Assembly: GCA_964633115.1 (NCBI GenBank) | Contig: CAZWEO010000001.1 | Span: forward strand, 62,001-126,000 | DNA from: B30-G6 sp964633115 | Lineage (GTDB): Bacteria > Desulfobacterota > Desulfobacteria > Desulfobacterales > B30-G6 | Direction: 5' to 3' | DNA length: 64,000 bases | In this document: piece after piece, positions 52,040 through 61,148 of the stretch | How positions within the stretch are numbered: the first letter of the stretch is position 1 | Layout: each line of letters starts with the position of its first letter | Translations under genes and position numbers: made by a program | The notes under the pieces: generated by a model | The model's database searches: none | The model's input: the letters and a program-made list of their open reading frames with translations, nothing else | Told to the model about the DNA's origin: nothing

Positions 52040-53570
52040 ACAGATTGTCATCAACGTAGCCGAGCATGAAACACGGGTGGCGCTTCTGGAAGATGGGACC
52101 ATTGCCGAGCTATTTATCGAACGAAACGATGGTCTCGATATTACCGGAAATGTTTACAAGGGACGCGTTCAGCGCGTATTGCCTGGCATGCAAGCAGCCT
52201 TTGTTGATATCGGCCTGGATCAGGCGGCCTTTATATACGTGGACGATGTTTTGAGTGACAACCTAAAGGAAATGGAGCGCTATTTTAACGAACCGGGTAC
52301 TGATGCTGGTGATGATGCGGACGAATTGGAGCATGAAGCCATAGATAGTAGCTATGCGCCCAAAACCTCAAATATCGAAGAGCTTATTACGGAAGGTCAG
52401 GAATTGCTGGTTCAGGTGGTTAAATCGCCCCTAGGAACCAAAGGCGCACGCATCTCCTCGCATATATCATTACCGGGCCGCTTCTTGGTGTTGATGTCAA
52501 CATCCAACCATATTGGGATTTCGAGACGGATTGAGGATCCGATTGAAAGAGAGCGTCTCAAAGAAATGGTGAGTGAGCTCAGAATTGACAATCTGGGCTA
52601 TATCGTTCGAACAGCAGCTGAAGGCATTCAACAGGAAAAGCTATCCAACGAGATGAGTTTTCTGCGCAATATCTGGGAAGGTATCAAGAAAAAATACGAA
52701 ACGGCTGCCTGCCCCAGTCTGATTCATCAGGAGCTATCGGTGAGCTTGCGGGCCGTGCGGGATCTGTTGATTCAAGAAGCGGAAAAACTCGTGATTGATT
52801 CCAGGGAAGGGTATGAGTCGATTCTTTCTTTTTTGAATACTTTTATGCCCAGCTTGAAGGAATCGGTAGAATGCTATGATGGCATGGAATCGATTTTTGA
52901 GGCCTACAATCTGGAGGGTGATATATCACGCGCCCTAAAACGTAAAGTGTGGTTAAAATCGGGTGGTTATATTGTCATTGAGCATACTGAAGCCCTGGTT
53001 GCTATTGACGTGAACACGGGACGATACGTTGGGAAATACAATCTGGAAGAGACCATTACCAAAACCAATCTGGAAGCTGTAAAAGAAATCGCCTATCAGG
53101 TTCGATTGCGGGATATCGGCGGCATCATCATTATCGATTTTATCGATATGGAAAAAACATCCAACCAGGAAAAAGTGTTTAATGCCTTGCAGGAGGCCCT
53201 CAAAAAAGATCGCAGCAAAACCCATATCTTACCCATGTCCGAAATGGGTCTTATTCAGATGACACGGAAACGTGTGCGCAAACCACTGACGCGGTTACTC
53301 TGTGAACCCTGCAGTTATTGTGATGGAGAAGGCTACCTGGTATCGCGTAAAACCATTAGCTATAATATATATCGCTCTGTGTTGAAGGAAGCTGCCAATA
53401 TGGTTGGCAACCGTTTTACCGTAAGAGTTAATCCAGAGATCGCCGAATTACTGTACGGTGAAGAAAACTCACTGATCGGATCTCTTGAAAAGAAAATCGG
53501 AAAACGGGTGGTCATATACCCCAACCCCAAATTCCACATGGAAGAGTATGATATCTTGGAAAGTATGTAG
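52032..53570 (+). CDS. rng: Ribonuclease G/E family endoribonuclease
   Basis: 512-residue RNase. The S1 RNA-binding domain (about residues 38-130) contains an acidic insertion NEPGTDAGDDADELEHEA. The catalytic Asp residues are in VAIDVNTGR (about 322) and IIIDFIDM (about 365), and the zinc link is CEPCSYC (about 425). It matures 16S rRNA and starts mRNA decay. There is no long C-terminal scaffold, so RNase G-like rather than full RNase E. It overlaps the radical SAM gene by 8 bases and is followed by rpmH. Confidence 0.92.
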   Translation: MYKQIVINVAEHETRVALLEDGTIAELFIERNDGLDITGNVYKGRVQRVLPGMQAAFVDIGLDQAAFIYVDDVLSDNLKEMERYFNEPGTDAGDDADELEHEAIDSSYAPKTSNIEELITEGQELLVQVVKSPLGTKGARISSHISLPGRFLVLMSTSNHIGISRRIEDPIERERLKEMVSELRIDNLGYIVRTAAEGIQQEKLSNEMSFLRNIWEGIKKKYETAACPSLIHQELSVSLRAVRDLLIQEAEKLVIDSREGYESILSFLNTFMPSLKESVECYDGMESIFEAYNLEGDISRALKRKVWLKSGGYIVIEHTEALVAIDVNTGRYVGKYNLEETITKTNLEAVKEIAYQVRLRDIGGIIIIDFIDMEKTSNQEKVFNALQEALKKDRSKTHILPMSEMGLIQMTRKRVRKPLTRLLCEPCSYCDGEGYLVSRKTISYNIYRSVLKEAANMVGNRFTVRVNPEIAELLYGEENSLIGSLEKKIGKRVVIYPNPKFHMEEYDILESM

Positions 53571-53773
53571 GCAAAAAAGTTGTGTTGACAAATATTAAAA
53601 GATATGATTCTGTTTTTTGGTTAAACATATTGACAATAAACGTTGCATGACTTTATGAGTTAAAAAAAGAATATCGGTGTAAATACAGGCCGATACATGA
53701 CTTGGACCTAGGCCCGATTTTGAGGGTTGCCTCCGAGTCGAAAAAATAAAAAATATAATAGAGGTAATTACCA

Positions 53774-53908
53774 ATGAAGCGAACATTTCAGCCAAGCAAT
53801 ACAAAGCGTGCCAGAAAGCATGGCTTTTTAAAAAGGATGTCCACAAAGGCAGGCAGAAGAATTATTAACAGAAGACGACAAAAAGGTAGAAAGCGGCTGG
53901 CAGTTTAG
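53774..53908 (+). CDS. rpmH: 50S ribosomal protein L34
   Basis: 44-residue ribosomal protein. MKRTFQPSNTKRARKHGF, then FLKRMSTKAGRRIINRRR and the end GRKRLAV, is the full conserved L34 sequence with its high Arg/Lys content. AGAGGTAA precedes the ATG by about 8 bases. It begins the rpmH-rnpA-yidD-yidC-jag-mnmE block that in most bacteria lies next to dnaA and the origin; dnaA is absent from its upstream side here (rng instead). Confidence 0.96.
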   Translation: MKRTFQPSNTKRARKHGFLKRMSTKAGRRIINRRRQKGRKRLAV

Positions 53909-54014
53909 ACGCTATCCAGCGTACGTATCAACGATTTGTCAGAAAGGATTGATCACCAGGGAAACAGCTTGTTTGGCGGAATAAGAACTCCGATGGGTTA
54001 CGGGAATATTTCTG

Positions 54015-54371
54015 TTGAGCAACTACGCATATACCAAGACGGATAGGCTACGAAAGCGAACTGAATATTTACATGTTTCTCAACATGGAAAAAAAGTGCA
54101 GAATCGACACTTTTTGGCCTACTACAGTCCCAATAATGAGAACGCATCACGTCTTGGTATCACCGTAACAAAGCGGATCGGAAACGCGGTCACAAGGAAC
54201 AGAATCAAAAGAATAGTTCGCGAGTACTTCCGGCTGAACCAAAAAGAGGCGCAGCCATCTCTTGATATAAATGTCATCGCGAAAAAACATGCCGTAGCAA
54301 CAACATCAGCAAGTTTATTCTATTCCTTGAGCGACCTGTTTGATAAGATTAAAAGGGATTGCCGTCATTAG
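54015..54371 (+). CDS. rnpA: Ribonuclease P protein component
   Basis: 118-residue basic protein that assists the RNase P RNA in cutting 5' leaders from tRNA precursors. It shows RLRKRTEYLHVSQHGKKVQNRHFLAYY and the family core LGITVTKRIGNAVTRNRIKRIVREYFR (about residues 47-73). The start is TTG with only a weak upstream site; the next in-frame choices would cut into the fold. The 3' end overlaps the yidD frame by 32 bases. Confidence 0.92.
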   Translation: MSNYAYTKTDRLRKRTEYLHVSQHGKKVQNRHFLAYYSPNNENASRLGITVTKRIGNAVTRNRIKRIVREYFRLNQKEAQPSLDINVIAKKHAVATTSASLFYSLSDLFDKIKRDCRH

Positions 54372-54576
54372 GTATTTTTTGTTATTTATTATAAAGAGCT
54401 ACCAATATAGCCTTTCACCGATTTTGGGACTACAATGCCGGTTTTGGCCGAGTTGCTCTGCATATTCTTATGAGGCCATTGATCGATACGGCAGCTTCAA
54501 AGGTCTATCCCTTTCAATCAAACGCATATTGAAATGCCATCCGTATCATCCTGGCGGCTATGATCCCGTACCATGA
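54340..54576 (+). CDS. yidD: Membrane protein insertion efficiency factor YidD
   Basis: 78-residue protein with an amphipathic N-terminal helix (IRYFLLFIIKSYQYSLSPILG), then CRFWPSCSAYSYEAIDRYG and KCHPYHPGGYDPVP, the complete YidD pattern. It supports YidC-dependent insertion of inner-membrane proteins. The frame opens at TTG 54340, inside the end of rnpA; the exact start is uncertain because no ATG or GTG lies before the conserved part. Confidence 0.9.
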   Translation: MIRLKGIAVIRYFLLFIIKSYQYSLSPILGLQCRFWPSCSAYSYEAIDRYGSFKGLSLSIKRILKCHPYHPGGYDPVP

Positions 54577-54713
54577 TCGAGCCATCGGTTTGACGGTACT
54601 CATCCGCTCCCTCGGTGCCATTCTGCAATATACTTCCCTAATCCAATCTGTCGCTGACACGTCAACTGGTGTTGCTTGCGCTTGAGGCCAGTAACACCCA
54701 TTAGGAGATAATC

Positions 54714-56384
54714 ATGGAGCAAGCTCGTGTATTGATTGCAATCGTGCTTTCATTTGCAGTGTTTTTTGTGTGGAATTTATTCTTTACGGAGGACTCGCCC
54801 CCCAAGGAACCGGCAACTGAACCGGCAATACAGGAGACCAAAAAAGGGACCACAACACCCATCGAAACACCGGCGCCGGAAATTAAAACCGCCGAGCCGC
54901 CAGTGGTTGTTCAACCCGTCGTGCCCACCGTGACCACGGGTTCGGAGTCACGCGTTCTTCAGGTGGAATCTCCTTTGTACTCAATTGCCATTAATGAACG
55001 CGGTGCAGTCTTTCAAAGCTACGTTCTTAAGCAATATCGTGAAGAAATGGCTGCGGATGCACCGTATAAGGAGCTTATAGACTCGTCCGCCAGCCAAGAT
55101 ATGTTGGGTTTGTCATTGGTTGGGAATAGCATTCTTGGGTTAGACCAGGCCGTGTTTGCGGCCGTGGAGACAGCTGACAAACTAGATGTATTCGAAGACG
55201 AAAAGCAGCTTACCTTTCTGTGGGCTTCAGAATCAGGCGTTCAAATCGAAAAAAAATATACATTTCAGCCGGATAGTTATCTGATTCAAATGGCGGTGGC
55301 GATCCGCAATGGATCCGGTCAGGCAATTGTCGACAAGCTCGTGCTGGGCATGAAAAATGACGCGGCGTCAGAAAAAGCCGGATATTCATTCAGTGGCCCC
55401 AGTGCAATGATTGACAATAAACTGGAGCAAGTTAAAGAAAAGAAAATAAAGGATCAAAGCGAATATCCTGGTAATATCAAGTGGTTAGCCATTGTGGATC
55501 GCTACTTTATGAAAGGGATAATGCCCAAAGAAGAAACCCAGGGCGCCATGAAACTTTCCTTGGACGACAAGGGTGTGTTGGGTTGTCGCTTTATCGGTCC
55601 CGACCGGACTATCCAGCCAGGCACACAAGCTACATACGAATATGAAATCTTTTTCGGGCCAAAAAGCATGGCGGTCTTGAAGGAAGCTGGCCATGATCTT
55701 AACAGGGCGCTTGATTTCGGAATGTTTGATTTTATCGCCAAGCCACTCCTGTGGTTCATGAACTTTATCTACAGCCTGATTCCCAACTATGGCATTGCCA
55801 TTATTATGTTGACCATATTGACCAAAATTGTCTTATGGCCACTGGGATCCAAGAGCTATAAGTCCATGAGCGAAATGAAGCGCTTGCAGCCATTAATGGG
55901 CGAGATCCGTGAAAAATACAAAAACGACAAAAAGCAGATGAATCAGGAGATTATGTCCCTGTACCGAACCTACAAGATCAATCCCATGGGCGGGTGCCTT
56001 CCCATGGTTATGCAGATTCCGGTCTTTTTTGCTTTGTATCGCATGCTATACCAGGCCATCGAGCTTCGGCATGCGCCTTTCTTTTTATGGATAAACGATT
56101 TGTCGGCTCCGGACCGCTTATTTAATTTTGGTTTCTCGATACCTTTTATGCAGCCGCCTTATGGGTTCCCCGTGTTGACGGTCATTATGGGTGCAACCAT
56201 GCTGCTGCAGCAAAAAATGTCACCCCCCCCCGGAGACCCGACCCAGGCGAAAATGATGATGCTCATGCCAATCGTTTTCACCTTTATTTTTATCAATTTT
56301 TCGTCGGGGCTTGTACTCTACTGGCTAATCAACAATGTTCTATCCATTGGTCAGCAATTTTACATTCAGAAAAAGTATGCATAA
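54714..56384 (+). CDS. yidC: Membrane protein insertase YidC
   Basis: 556-residue inner-membrane insertase, of the length and layout of Gram-negative YidC: an N-terminal anchor (residues 4-22), a Pro/Thr-rich linker (25-70), a large periplasmic beta domain (about 75-330) and five C-terminal helices from about 345 on. GCLPMVMQIPVFFALYRML lies in the conserved core. It inserts and folds membrane proteins alone or with SecYEG. TAGGAGA precedes the ATG. A longer gap (137 bases) separates it from yidD. Confidence 0.94.
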   Translation: MEQARVLIAIVLSFAVFFVWNLFFTEDSPPKEPATEPAIQETKKGTTTPIETPAPEIKTAEPPVVVQPVVPTVTTGSESRVLQVESPLYSIAINERGAVFQSYVLKQYREEMAADAPYKELIDSSASQDMLGLSLVGNSILGLDQAVFAAVETADKLDVFEDEKQLTFLWASESGVQIEKKYTFQPDSYLIQMAVAIRNGSGQAIVDKLVLGMKNDAASEKAGYSFSGPSAMIDNKLEQVKEKKIKDQSEYPGNIKWLAIVDRYFMKGIMPKEETQGAMKLSLDDKGVLGCRFIGPDRTIQPGTQATYEYEIFFGPKSMAVLKEAGHDLNRALDFGMFDFIAKPLLWFMNFIYSLIPNYGIAIIMLTILTKIVLWPLGSKSYKSMSEMKRLQPLMGEIREKYKNDKKQMNQEIMSLYRTYKINPMGGCLPMVMQIPVFFALYRMLYQAIELRHAPFFLWINDLSAPDRLFNFGFSIPFMQPPYGFPVLTVIMGATMLLQQKMSPPPGDPTQAKMMMLMPIVFTFIFINFSSGLVLYWLINNVLSIGQQFYIQKKYA

Positions 56385-56399
56385 CAATGGAGGCAGACC

Positions 56400-57176
56400 A
56401 TGTCCCCTGTATTGGAATTCGAAGACAAAAGCGTGGAGAAGGCCATTCAGAAGGCCAGCCAGAAGCTGGATATTCCAGCCAACAAACTTGAACATGACGT
56501 CATTTCGCATGGCTCCAGCGGCATTTTTGGCCTGGTTGGATCAAAAAAGGCCAAGATTCGGGTTGTCGTACCGGAGGAACATTCGGATAGTCCCAGAATC
56601 CCAGAGACCAACGACATATCGGAAACAGAGGATCAAGGCGTGGATTCCATTGTAGACGAGGCTTTTGGAAAGGTGTCCACTACCAATATATCTGATACGG
56701 ATCTTAATCTGGGGAAAGACGTTTTGCAAAAGATGGTCGATCTGATCACAACAGATGCGACAATTAGCATGCAAACGGCAAACGGTAAGATTCTATACGA
56801 AGTCAAAGGCGGCAATGCTGCGGTTCTGATCGGTAAACGGGGCCAAACTCTCGAAGCCATGCAATATTTGGTGGAAAAGATTATCAATAAACAGAACCAA
56901 AAACGTATTCGCGTTGAAGTGGATGTGGAAGGATATTTGCAGAATCGACGCGAGCGGCTGGAAAGTTTGGCTTTACGTTTTAGCGCCAAAGTGAAAAAAA
57001 CCGGCCGACCACTAACCGCGGGTCAATTCAATGCCCATGATCGCCGTATCATCCATATCACCTTGAAAGAGGACCGCGACGTACGAACCCACAGCGTAGG
57101 CGAAGGATATTATCGCAAGCTTAAAATTTATCCAAAAAAGAAACGACGGAAAAAATCCAACCCAAATAGCACCTAG
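56400..57176 (+). CDS. jag: RNA-binding protein KhpB/Jag
   Basis: 258-residue RNA-binding protein with a Jag-N domain (residues 1-55, EFEDKSVEKAIQKASQKLDI), an acidic linker, a KH domain (about 105-180, with NAAVLIGKRGQTLEAMQYL) and an R3H domain (about 190-250, including LTAGQFNAHDRRIIH). Known homologues bind many small RNAs and mRNAs and affect cell elongation. GGAGG stands 6 bases before the ATG. 15 bases after yidC and 7 before mnmE. Confidence 0.92.
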   Translation: MSPVLEFEDKSVEKAIQKASQKLDIPANKLEHDVISHGSSGIFGLVGSKKAKIRVVVPEEHSDSPRIPETNDISETEDQGVDSIVDEAFGKVSTTNISDTDLNLGKDVLQKMVDLITTDATISMQTANGKILYEVKGGNAAVLIGKRGQTLEAMQYLVEKIINKQNQKRIRVEVDVEGYLQNRRERLESLALRFSAKVKKTGRPLTAGQFNAHDRRIIHITLKEDRDVRTHSVGEGYYRKLKIYPKKKRRKKSNPNST

Positions 57177-57183
57177 CGCATCC

Positions 57184-58587
57184 ATGACTAAAACAACCAT
57201 AGCGGCCATCTCCACGCCTTATGGCTCCGGCGGCATCGGTATTATTCGCGTATCAGGGGATCAATCTATTCAAATTCTGGAAGCGTTATTTGAAAAAAGC
57301 GGTTGCAGAGATGGTGACACCGTCCCTGTAATCGATCGTCTGGAATCACACCGCTTTTACCATGGATATATTCGGGACTCACAAACAGGGCAACGCGTTG
57401 ATGAAGTTCTGGTGGTGGCCATGCTGGGACCGCGATCCTATACGCGTGAGGATGTTGTTGAAATCCATTCTCATTCCGGTCCGGTTGTGTTGGGCAAAAT
57501 CTTTGAACAGGTGATTAATCGAGGGGCCGCCATTGCCGAACCGGGTGAATTTACCAAGCGGGCCTTTCTCAACGGTCGTATCGATTTAACCCAGGCCGAA
57601 GCGGTAATCGATATTATCCAAGCCAAATCCGAGACAGCCCTACAGATAGCCAATCATCAATTAGCAGGCGGGTTAACCCAAAAAATAGATCCAATTAGAG
57701 AGGCTCTGCAATCGATTCGGGTGTTAGTTGAAGCAGCCATTGATTTTCCTGAAGACATCGAAGAAAGTGTAAAAACCCAATCGATTCAGGACGAGCTGGA
57801 ACTTGATGTCATCGCCAAGATTGATCAGATTTTGGGCGACTATAAGGCGGATCATTATTTCCGGGATGGCGTTAAAATGGCCGTTATTGGGCGGCCGAAT
57901 GTAGGCAAGTCCAGCTTAATGAATCGCTTGATTGATCGCGATCGGGCGATTGTAACCGCCATACCGGGAACCACGCGCGATGTTATTGAAGAAGTCATTC
58001 ATATTAAGGGGCTTCCCATTGTGATCATGGATACCGCTGGATTGCATACCGCCAGCGGTGAGGTTGAAAAGATCGGTATGCAAAAGACACAGCAATCTAT
58101 TCAGGATGCGGATATCGTCCTTTTTATGATTGATGCCAGTATGGATATTTCGTCAGAAGATAATGAGATATATGTGCAAATTGAAAATAAAAAACATTTA
58201 ATCGTTTACAATAAGATCGATTTGATCCTGGCTGATCAAGAGCAGATCATTTCAACCATGTGGAAGGATCATGCCGTTGTACGTATTTCGGCACTTAATG
58301 GAACCAATCTGGACCAGCTCAAAAGGAAACTATGGTCCCTGGTGGTAGGCAAAACAGGACTCGACCGAGAAATTGGGGTCGTACCCAACATGCGGCACAA
58401 AAAGCAACTGGAAACCTGTTTGGCCGCTGCTAAAAGAGCCAGACGCGCGATTAAAGAAGAGTTGCCAGCAGAATTGATTGCAACCGACATCATGGACGCC
58501 ATCAAAACTTTGGGGGCTATTCTTGGCGAACAGTATCCATCGGATTTGCTGGATCAGATTTTCAGTCGATTCTGCATTGGGAAATAA
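57184..58587 (+). CDS. mnmE: tRNA modification GTPase MnmE
   Basis: 467-residue GTPase that with MnmG adds the (carboxymethyl)aminomethyl group to wobble U34. The folate-binding N-terminal domain (about 1-118) starts TTIAAISTPYGSGGIGIIRVSG. The G domain has GRPNVGKSS (236-244), GTTRDVIEE and DTAGLH, with NKID as the base-recognition motif. The protein ends FCIGK, with the catalytic-type Cys of the family. Its stop codon touches the parS-like palindrome. Confidence 0.95.
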   Translation: MTKTTIAAISTPYGSGGIGIIRVSGDQSIQILEALFEKSGCRDGDTVPVIDRLESHRFYHGYIRDSQTGQRVDEVLVVAMLGPRSYTREDVVEIHSHSGPVVLGKIFEQVINRGAAIAEPGEFTKRAFLNGRIDLTQAEAVIDIIQAKSETALQIANHQLAGGLTQKIDPIREALQSIRVLVEAAIDFPEDIEESVKTQSIQDELELDVIAKIDQILGDYKADHYFRDGVKMAVIGRPNVGKSSLMNRLIDRDRAIVTAIPGTTRDVIEEVIHIKGLPIVIMDTAGLHTASGEVEKIGMQKTQQSIQDADIVLFMIDASMDISSEDNEIYVQIENKKHLIVYNKIDLILADQEQIISTMWKDHAVVRISALNGTNLDQLKRKLWSLVVGKTGLDREIGVVPNMRHKKQLETCLAAAKRARRAIKEELPAELIATDIMDAIKTLGAILGEQYPSDLLDQIFSRFCIGK

Positions 58588-58603
58588 TGTTCCACGTGGA
58601 ACA
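58588..58603. promoter_or_regulatory. parS centromere site (ParB binding)
   Basis: TGTTCCACGTGGAACA is a perfect 16-base palindrome and a recognised variant of the bacterial parS consensus (TGTTTCACGTGAAACA type). It sits between mnmE and the next gene, a usual place for parS near origins. parA and parB are not in the window. It marks origin-proximal DNA. Confidence 0.88.
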
Positions 58604-58616
58604 AAAGGAGCAAGCT

Positions 58617-59315
58617 ATGAATTTAGAACCTTATTTTGAAAAATATGAGGCCTTGTTGAAAACAGCTGATGAGCTATTTAAGCAAGTTGCCGAAAAACAT
58701 CCGCAGGAGGTTAAGTGTAAGCAGGGCTGTGCGGATTGCTGTTATGCGCTTTTTGATTTAACCTTGGTGGAGGCCCTCTACATGAAGCATCACTTTGACC
58801 GCTGCTTTGAGGGCTTGGAGCGTGAGAAACGATTGGAGATTGCAAATCGCGTTGATCGCCAATTATATAAGATAAAACGAAAGGCCTACAAAGAACTGGA
58901 AGCAGGCCGGTCGGAAGAAGATATTTTAAATGACTTGGCTCAAGAAAAAGTTCGCTGTCCCTTGCTGAATGAACAGGATTCTTGTGATCTGTATGCCCAT
59001 CGACCGATAACCTGTCGTTTTTATGGTATCCCTACATCCATAGCTGGTAAGGGCCATACATGTGGATTGTCGGGGTTTGTGGAGGGCGAGGCTTATCCCA
59101 CGGTTAAATTGGAGATAATACAAAATAAGCTTTATGAAATTTCCGCTGAGATCGTGCAGAACATAAAATCGCACTACGCCCGAATGGGAGAGATGCTCGT
59201 ACCGCTCTCCATGGCCCTGTTGACGGAATATGATGAAGAATATTTGGGTGTCAAAAGTGCAACGGCCGAATCGGATGCAGACAAATCAGAAGAAACAGAT
59301 CAAGCAAAAGAATAA
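58617..59315 (+). CDS. YkgJ-type cysteine cluster protein
   Basis: 232-residue protein with a Cys pattern CKQGCADCC near residue 36 and RCPLL then CDLYAHRPITCRFYG (about 120-140), the zinc or iron-binding layout of the YkgJ/CxxCxxCC family. The C-terminus is acidic. An in-frame ATG at 58587 would give the extra peptide MFHVEQKEQA, but that stretch is simply the parS site read as protein. AAGGAG at 58605-58610 serves the ATG at 58617, so the shorter start is chosen. Function unknown; the family is predicted to bind metal. Confidence 0.82.
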   Translation: MNLEPYFEKYEALLKTADELFKQVAEKHPQEVKCKQGCADCCYALFDLTLVEALYMKHHFDRCFEGLEREKRLEIANRVDRQLYKIKRKAYKELEAGRSEEDILNDLAQEKVRCPLLNEQDSCDLYAHRPITCRFYGIPTSIAGKGHTCGLSGFVEGEAYPTVKLEIIQNKLYEISAEIVQNIKSHYARMGEMLVPLSMALLTEYDEEYLGVKSATAESDADKSEETDQAKE

Positions 59316-59334
59316 GATAGTTTAGGAGCAAGCT

Positions 59335-59682
59335 ATGGGGTCAACGCCTGAACAGGAAAAGCAAAGAAAAAAAGCCATATTTGATGCCATGTCTTCGCGT
59401 CGTCAGCGCCATATTTTAAAAAAGGGTTATGACCGCTGGGATCCGTTTCAGGAGCCCAAAGACCCCATCGATATCCGCAAAGATAAAAGTAAGCGCACGA
59501 CGCAGATGTTGGTACGGGAATTCCTCCAGGAAAAGGATGCCGATAGCTATAGTTCCGCCTATGGCCGCGGCGTATTGGAAATTGCGCTGGGAATAGTGAA
59601 CAATGAGGACCAATTTACCGGCATGTATGAATTTTCGGTTTGGTATCGTGATTTGCTGGTCCGCGAGGGACACGAAAAGTAA
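59335..59682 (+). CDS. Conserved hypothetical protein, 115 residues
   Basis: Small soluble protein, charged at its N-terminus (about residues 5-60, rich in Lys, Arg and Asp), with KKGYDRWDPFQEPKDPIDIRKD in the middle and a hydrophobic/aromatic C-terminal half ending YEFSVWYRDLLVREGHEK. No family recognised. The leader AGGAGCAAGCTATG is identical to that of the preceding gene, 20 bases upstream of this start, so both are clearly translated and in one transcript. No signal peptide or membrane segment. Confidence 0.75.
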   Translation: MGSTPEQEKQRKKAIFDAMSSRRQRHILKKGYDRWDPFQEPKDPIDIRKDKSKRTTQMLVREFLQEKDADSYSSAYGRGVLEIALGIVNNEDQFTGMYEFSVWYRDLLVREGHEK

Positions 59683-59753
59683 ATTGCTCTGTCGAGCTGA
59701 AAAAAATTGGCGTCTCGCTTTTACGTCGAATCGAAACTTTATTATGACGATCG

Positions 59754-60635
59754 CTATAGTGACGCAACAAAATCACAAATGGCCTCAGCGGTTTCTTGGG
59801 GCCTTTCCATGGGCACGAAATGGCTGGTATCCTTAAAGCAACGTAGTATAGCCTGGGGGACCTGGGCTTGAAACCGTTTGGCGGCAGGCGCTAAAAAGGT
59901 ATCGGATTTGTCGCCATAAAGGACCAAAACCGGTTGCGTGATTTTGGGAATATAATGCCAGAGATCATGCGGGTAAGCGGAAAAGCAGCGCGCTTCCCAA
60001 GCAGGCTCACAGGCCAAACGGATGCTGCCGTCATTTGTTTTGTGGGCCCCATCTTCGATATAACCTTCTAAAAAACCTTCGCGCCATGCTTTAAACATAC
60101 TTTTTGATTGGTATGTTCGCAAGATTGTCTCCCGATCGGGCCATGCTGGATTTCGTTTAGCAGCCCTGGCTGCAATGGGATAAAATCGGCTTAAAAGGCT
60201 CAGCCGGGCAAAATAAACAAACCACGTGTAATAGGCCGGTAGGATGGTTGGGTCGATCAAGACTAAAGCCCGTACGCGTTCGGGTTTACGCAATGCCAGC
60301 AGCATGCTAGCAACAGCACCCCGGGAATGACCCATGGCGATGATGGGCTGATCAATCAGCGTAAATAATCCCTCCAGATCATCCACGAAAATATCCCAAT
60401 TTTTTAGTTTGTGAACGTCTGCAAGAACGGTGGTTTTACCGTGTCCGCGATCGTCCATACCAACAACATGCATCCTGGGCTGTAGTAACTTGACAAGCGG
60501 TGTATAGGCAGCGGCGCAAAGTCCGGTGGCATGCGCCAAATGGGCCATGGGACCGGCGCCACCCCAATCAATATAATGAAACAGGCCGTCCGTTGCGGGG
60601 TAATAAAGATCTTGGTTTAATTGTTCTGCAGCCAT
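59754..60635 (-). CDS. Alpha/beta-hydrolase fold protein
   Basis: 293-residue hydrolase. HATGLCAAAYTPL is near the oxyanion region, the nucleophile elbow is GHSRGA (Ser about residue 103), LYGDKSD carries the probable acid, and DTSHFVPMERP the catalytic His. No signal peptide. The frame begins with an ATG at 60668, 52 bases inside the upstream gene; the ATG at 60635 reduces the overlap to 19 bases and still keeps the fold, so it is preferred. It is the last gene of a minus-strand group with the two RdgC-related genes. The substrate is an ester or epoxide-like compound; unknown. Confidence 0.83.
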   Translation of the reverse strand: MAAEQLNQDLYYPATDGLFHYIDWGGAGPMAHLAHATGLCAAAYTPLVKLLQPRMHVVGMDDRGHGKTTVLADVHKLKNWDIFVDDLEGLFTLIDQPIIAMGHSRGAVASMLLALRKPERVRALVLIDPTILPAYYTWFVYFARLSLLSRFYPIAARAAKRNPAWPDRETILRTYQSKSMFKAWREGFLEGYIEDGAHKTNDGSIRLACEPAWEARCFSAYPHDLWHYIPKITQPVLVLYGDKSDTFLAPAAKRFQAQVPQAILRCFKDTSHFVPMERPQETAEAICDFVASL

Positions 60636-61144
60636 TGTTTCATCAGAGGAACCAATTCCTGAGACCATTGATTAGATACCCTTAGGTTCAGAAACTTTTC
60701 AAATAAGATGTCAATATACGTGTGGATCTGTTCCAATAAATAGACCTTTTCCAGCACGGCAGCTTCAATTTCTTCATCGTTTTCAATCGGACCCAGGCTG
60801 GAAATACGCATATTGGCAACCGCTAGGCTTTCACCCTTAAGGTTGAATTCCCAGGTAGTTTCTTTGGACTTTGCTTCCAGTGAAATCTCTGTGACCAAGG
60901 CGCCTTGCTGAAGCGGTAGAAACCCGGTTTCAAAATTGGAATAACCGCCTTTAATCGTGATGGTTTCAGCATGATTCTCACGCGGGTTCTCCAGGACCAT
61001 GCGCTTACCCATGGCCAATGCCATGGCGGGTAAATCCGAATGCCTTAAAACAGCATCGTCCTTTTCAATGAGGTACCAAAGCCATGTCAGGAACTCATGG
61101 CCAATAAATTTAAAGCGGTTGTAAGCAGTTGCGGTATCGAGCAT
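60617..61144 (-). CDS. RdgC-partner protein (conserved, unknown function)
   Basis: 175-residue soluble protein. The N-terminus has FKFIGHEFLTWLWYLIEKDD, a stretch I associate with the gene found right after small rdgC in other Desulfobacterota; the rest is beta-rich with FETGFLPLQQGALVTEISLEAKS and a helical C-terminus. The start at 61144 has AGAGGTAAA upstream, 4 bases after the rdgC stop. The frame extends 28 codons further inside rdgC without a ribosome site. It may be the missing C-terminal half of RdgC as a separate subunit, or an independent partner; sequence alone does not settle this. Confidence 0.68.
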   Translation of the reverse strand: MLDTATAYNRFKFIGHEFLTWLWYLIEKDDAVLRHSDLPAMALAMGKRMVLENPRENHAETITIKGGYSNFETGFLPLQQGALVTEISLEAKSKETTWEFNLKGESLAVANMRISSLGPIENDEEIEAAVLEKVYLLEQIHTYIDILFEKFLNLRVSNQWSQELVPLMKQWLQNN

Positions 61145-61148
61145 GGAT

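Noticed and set aside
53571..53773. Gap upstream of rpmH as the replication origin
   Set aside because: Often the origin site in other bacteria, but no consensus DnaA box was seen in its 203 bases; the dnaN upstream gap is the better candidate.
58587..58616. N-terminal extension MFHVEQKEQA on the YkgJ-type protein
   Set aside because: It is the parS palindrome and the ribosome site read as codons; the downstream ATG at 58617 has the proper leader.
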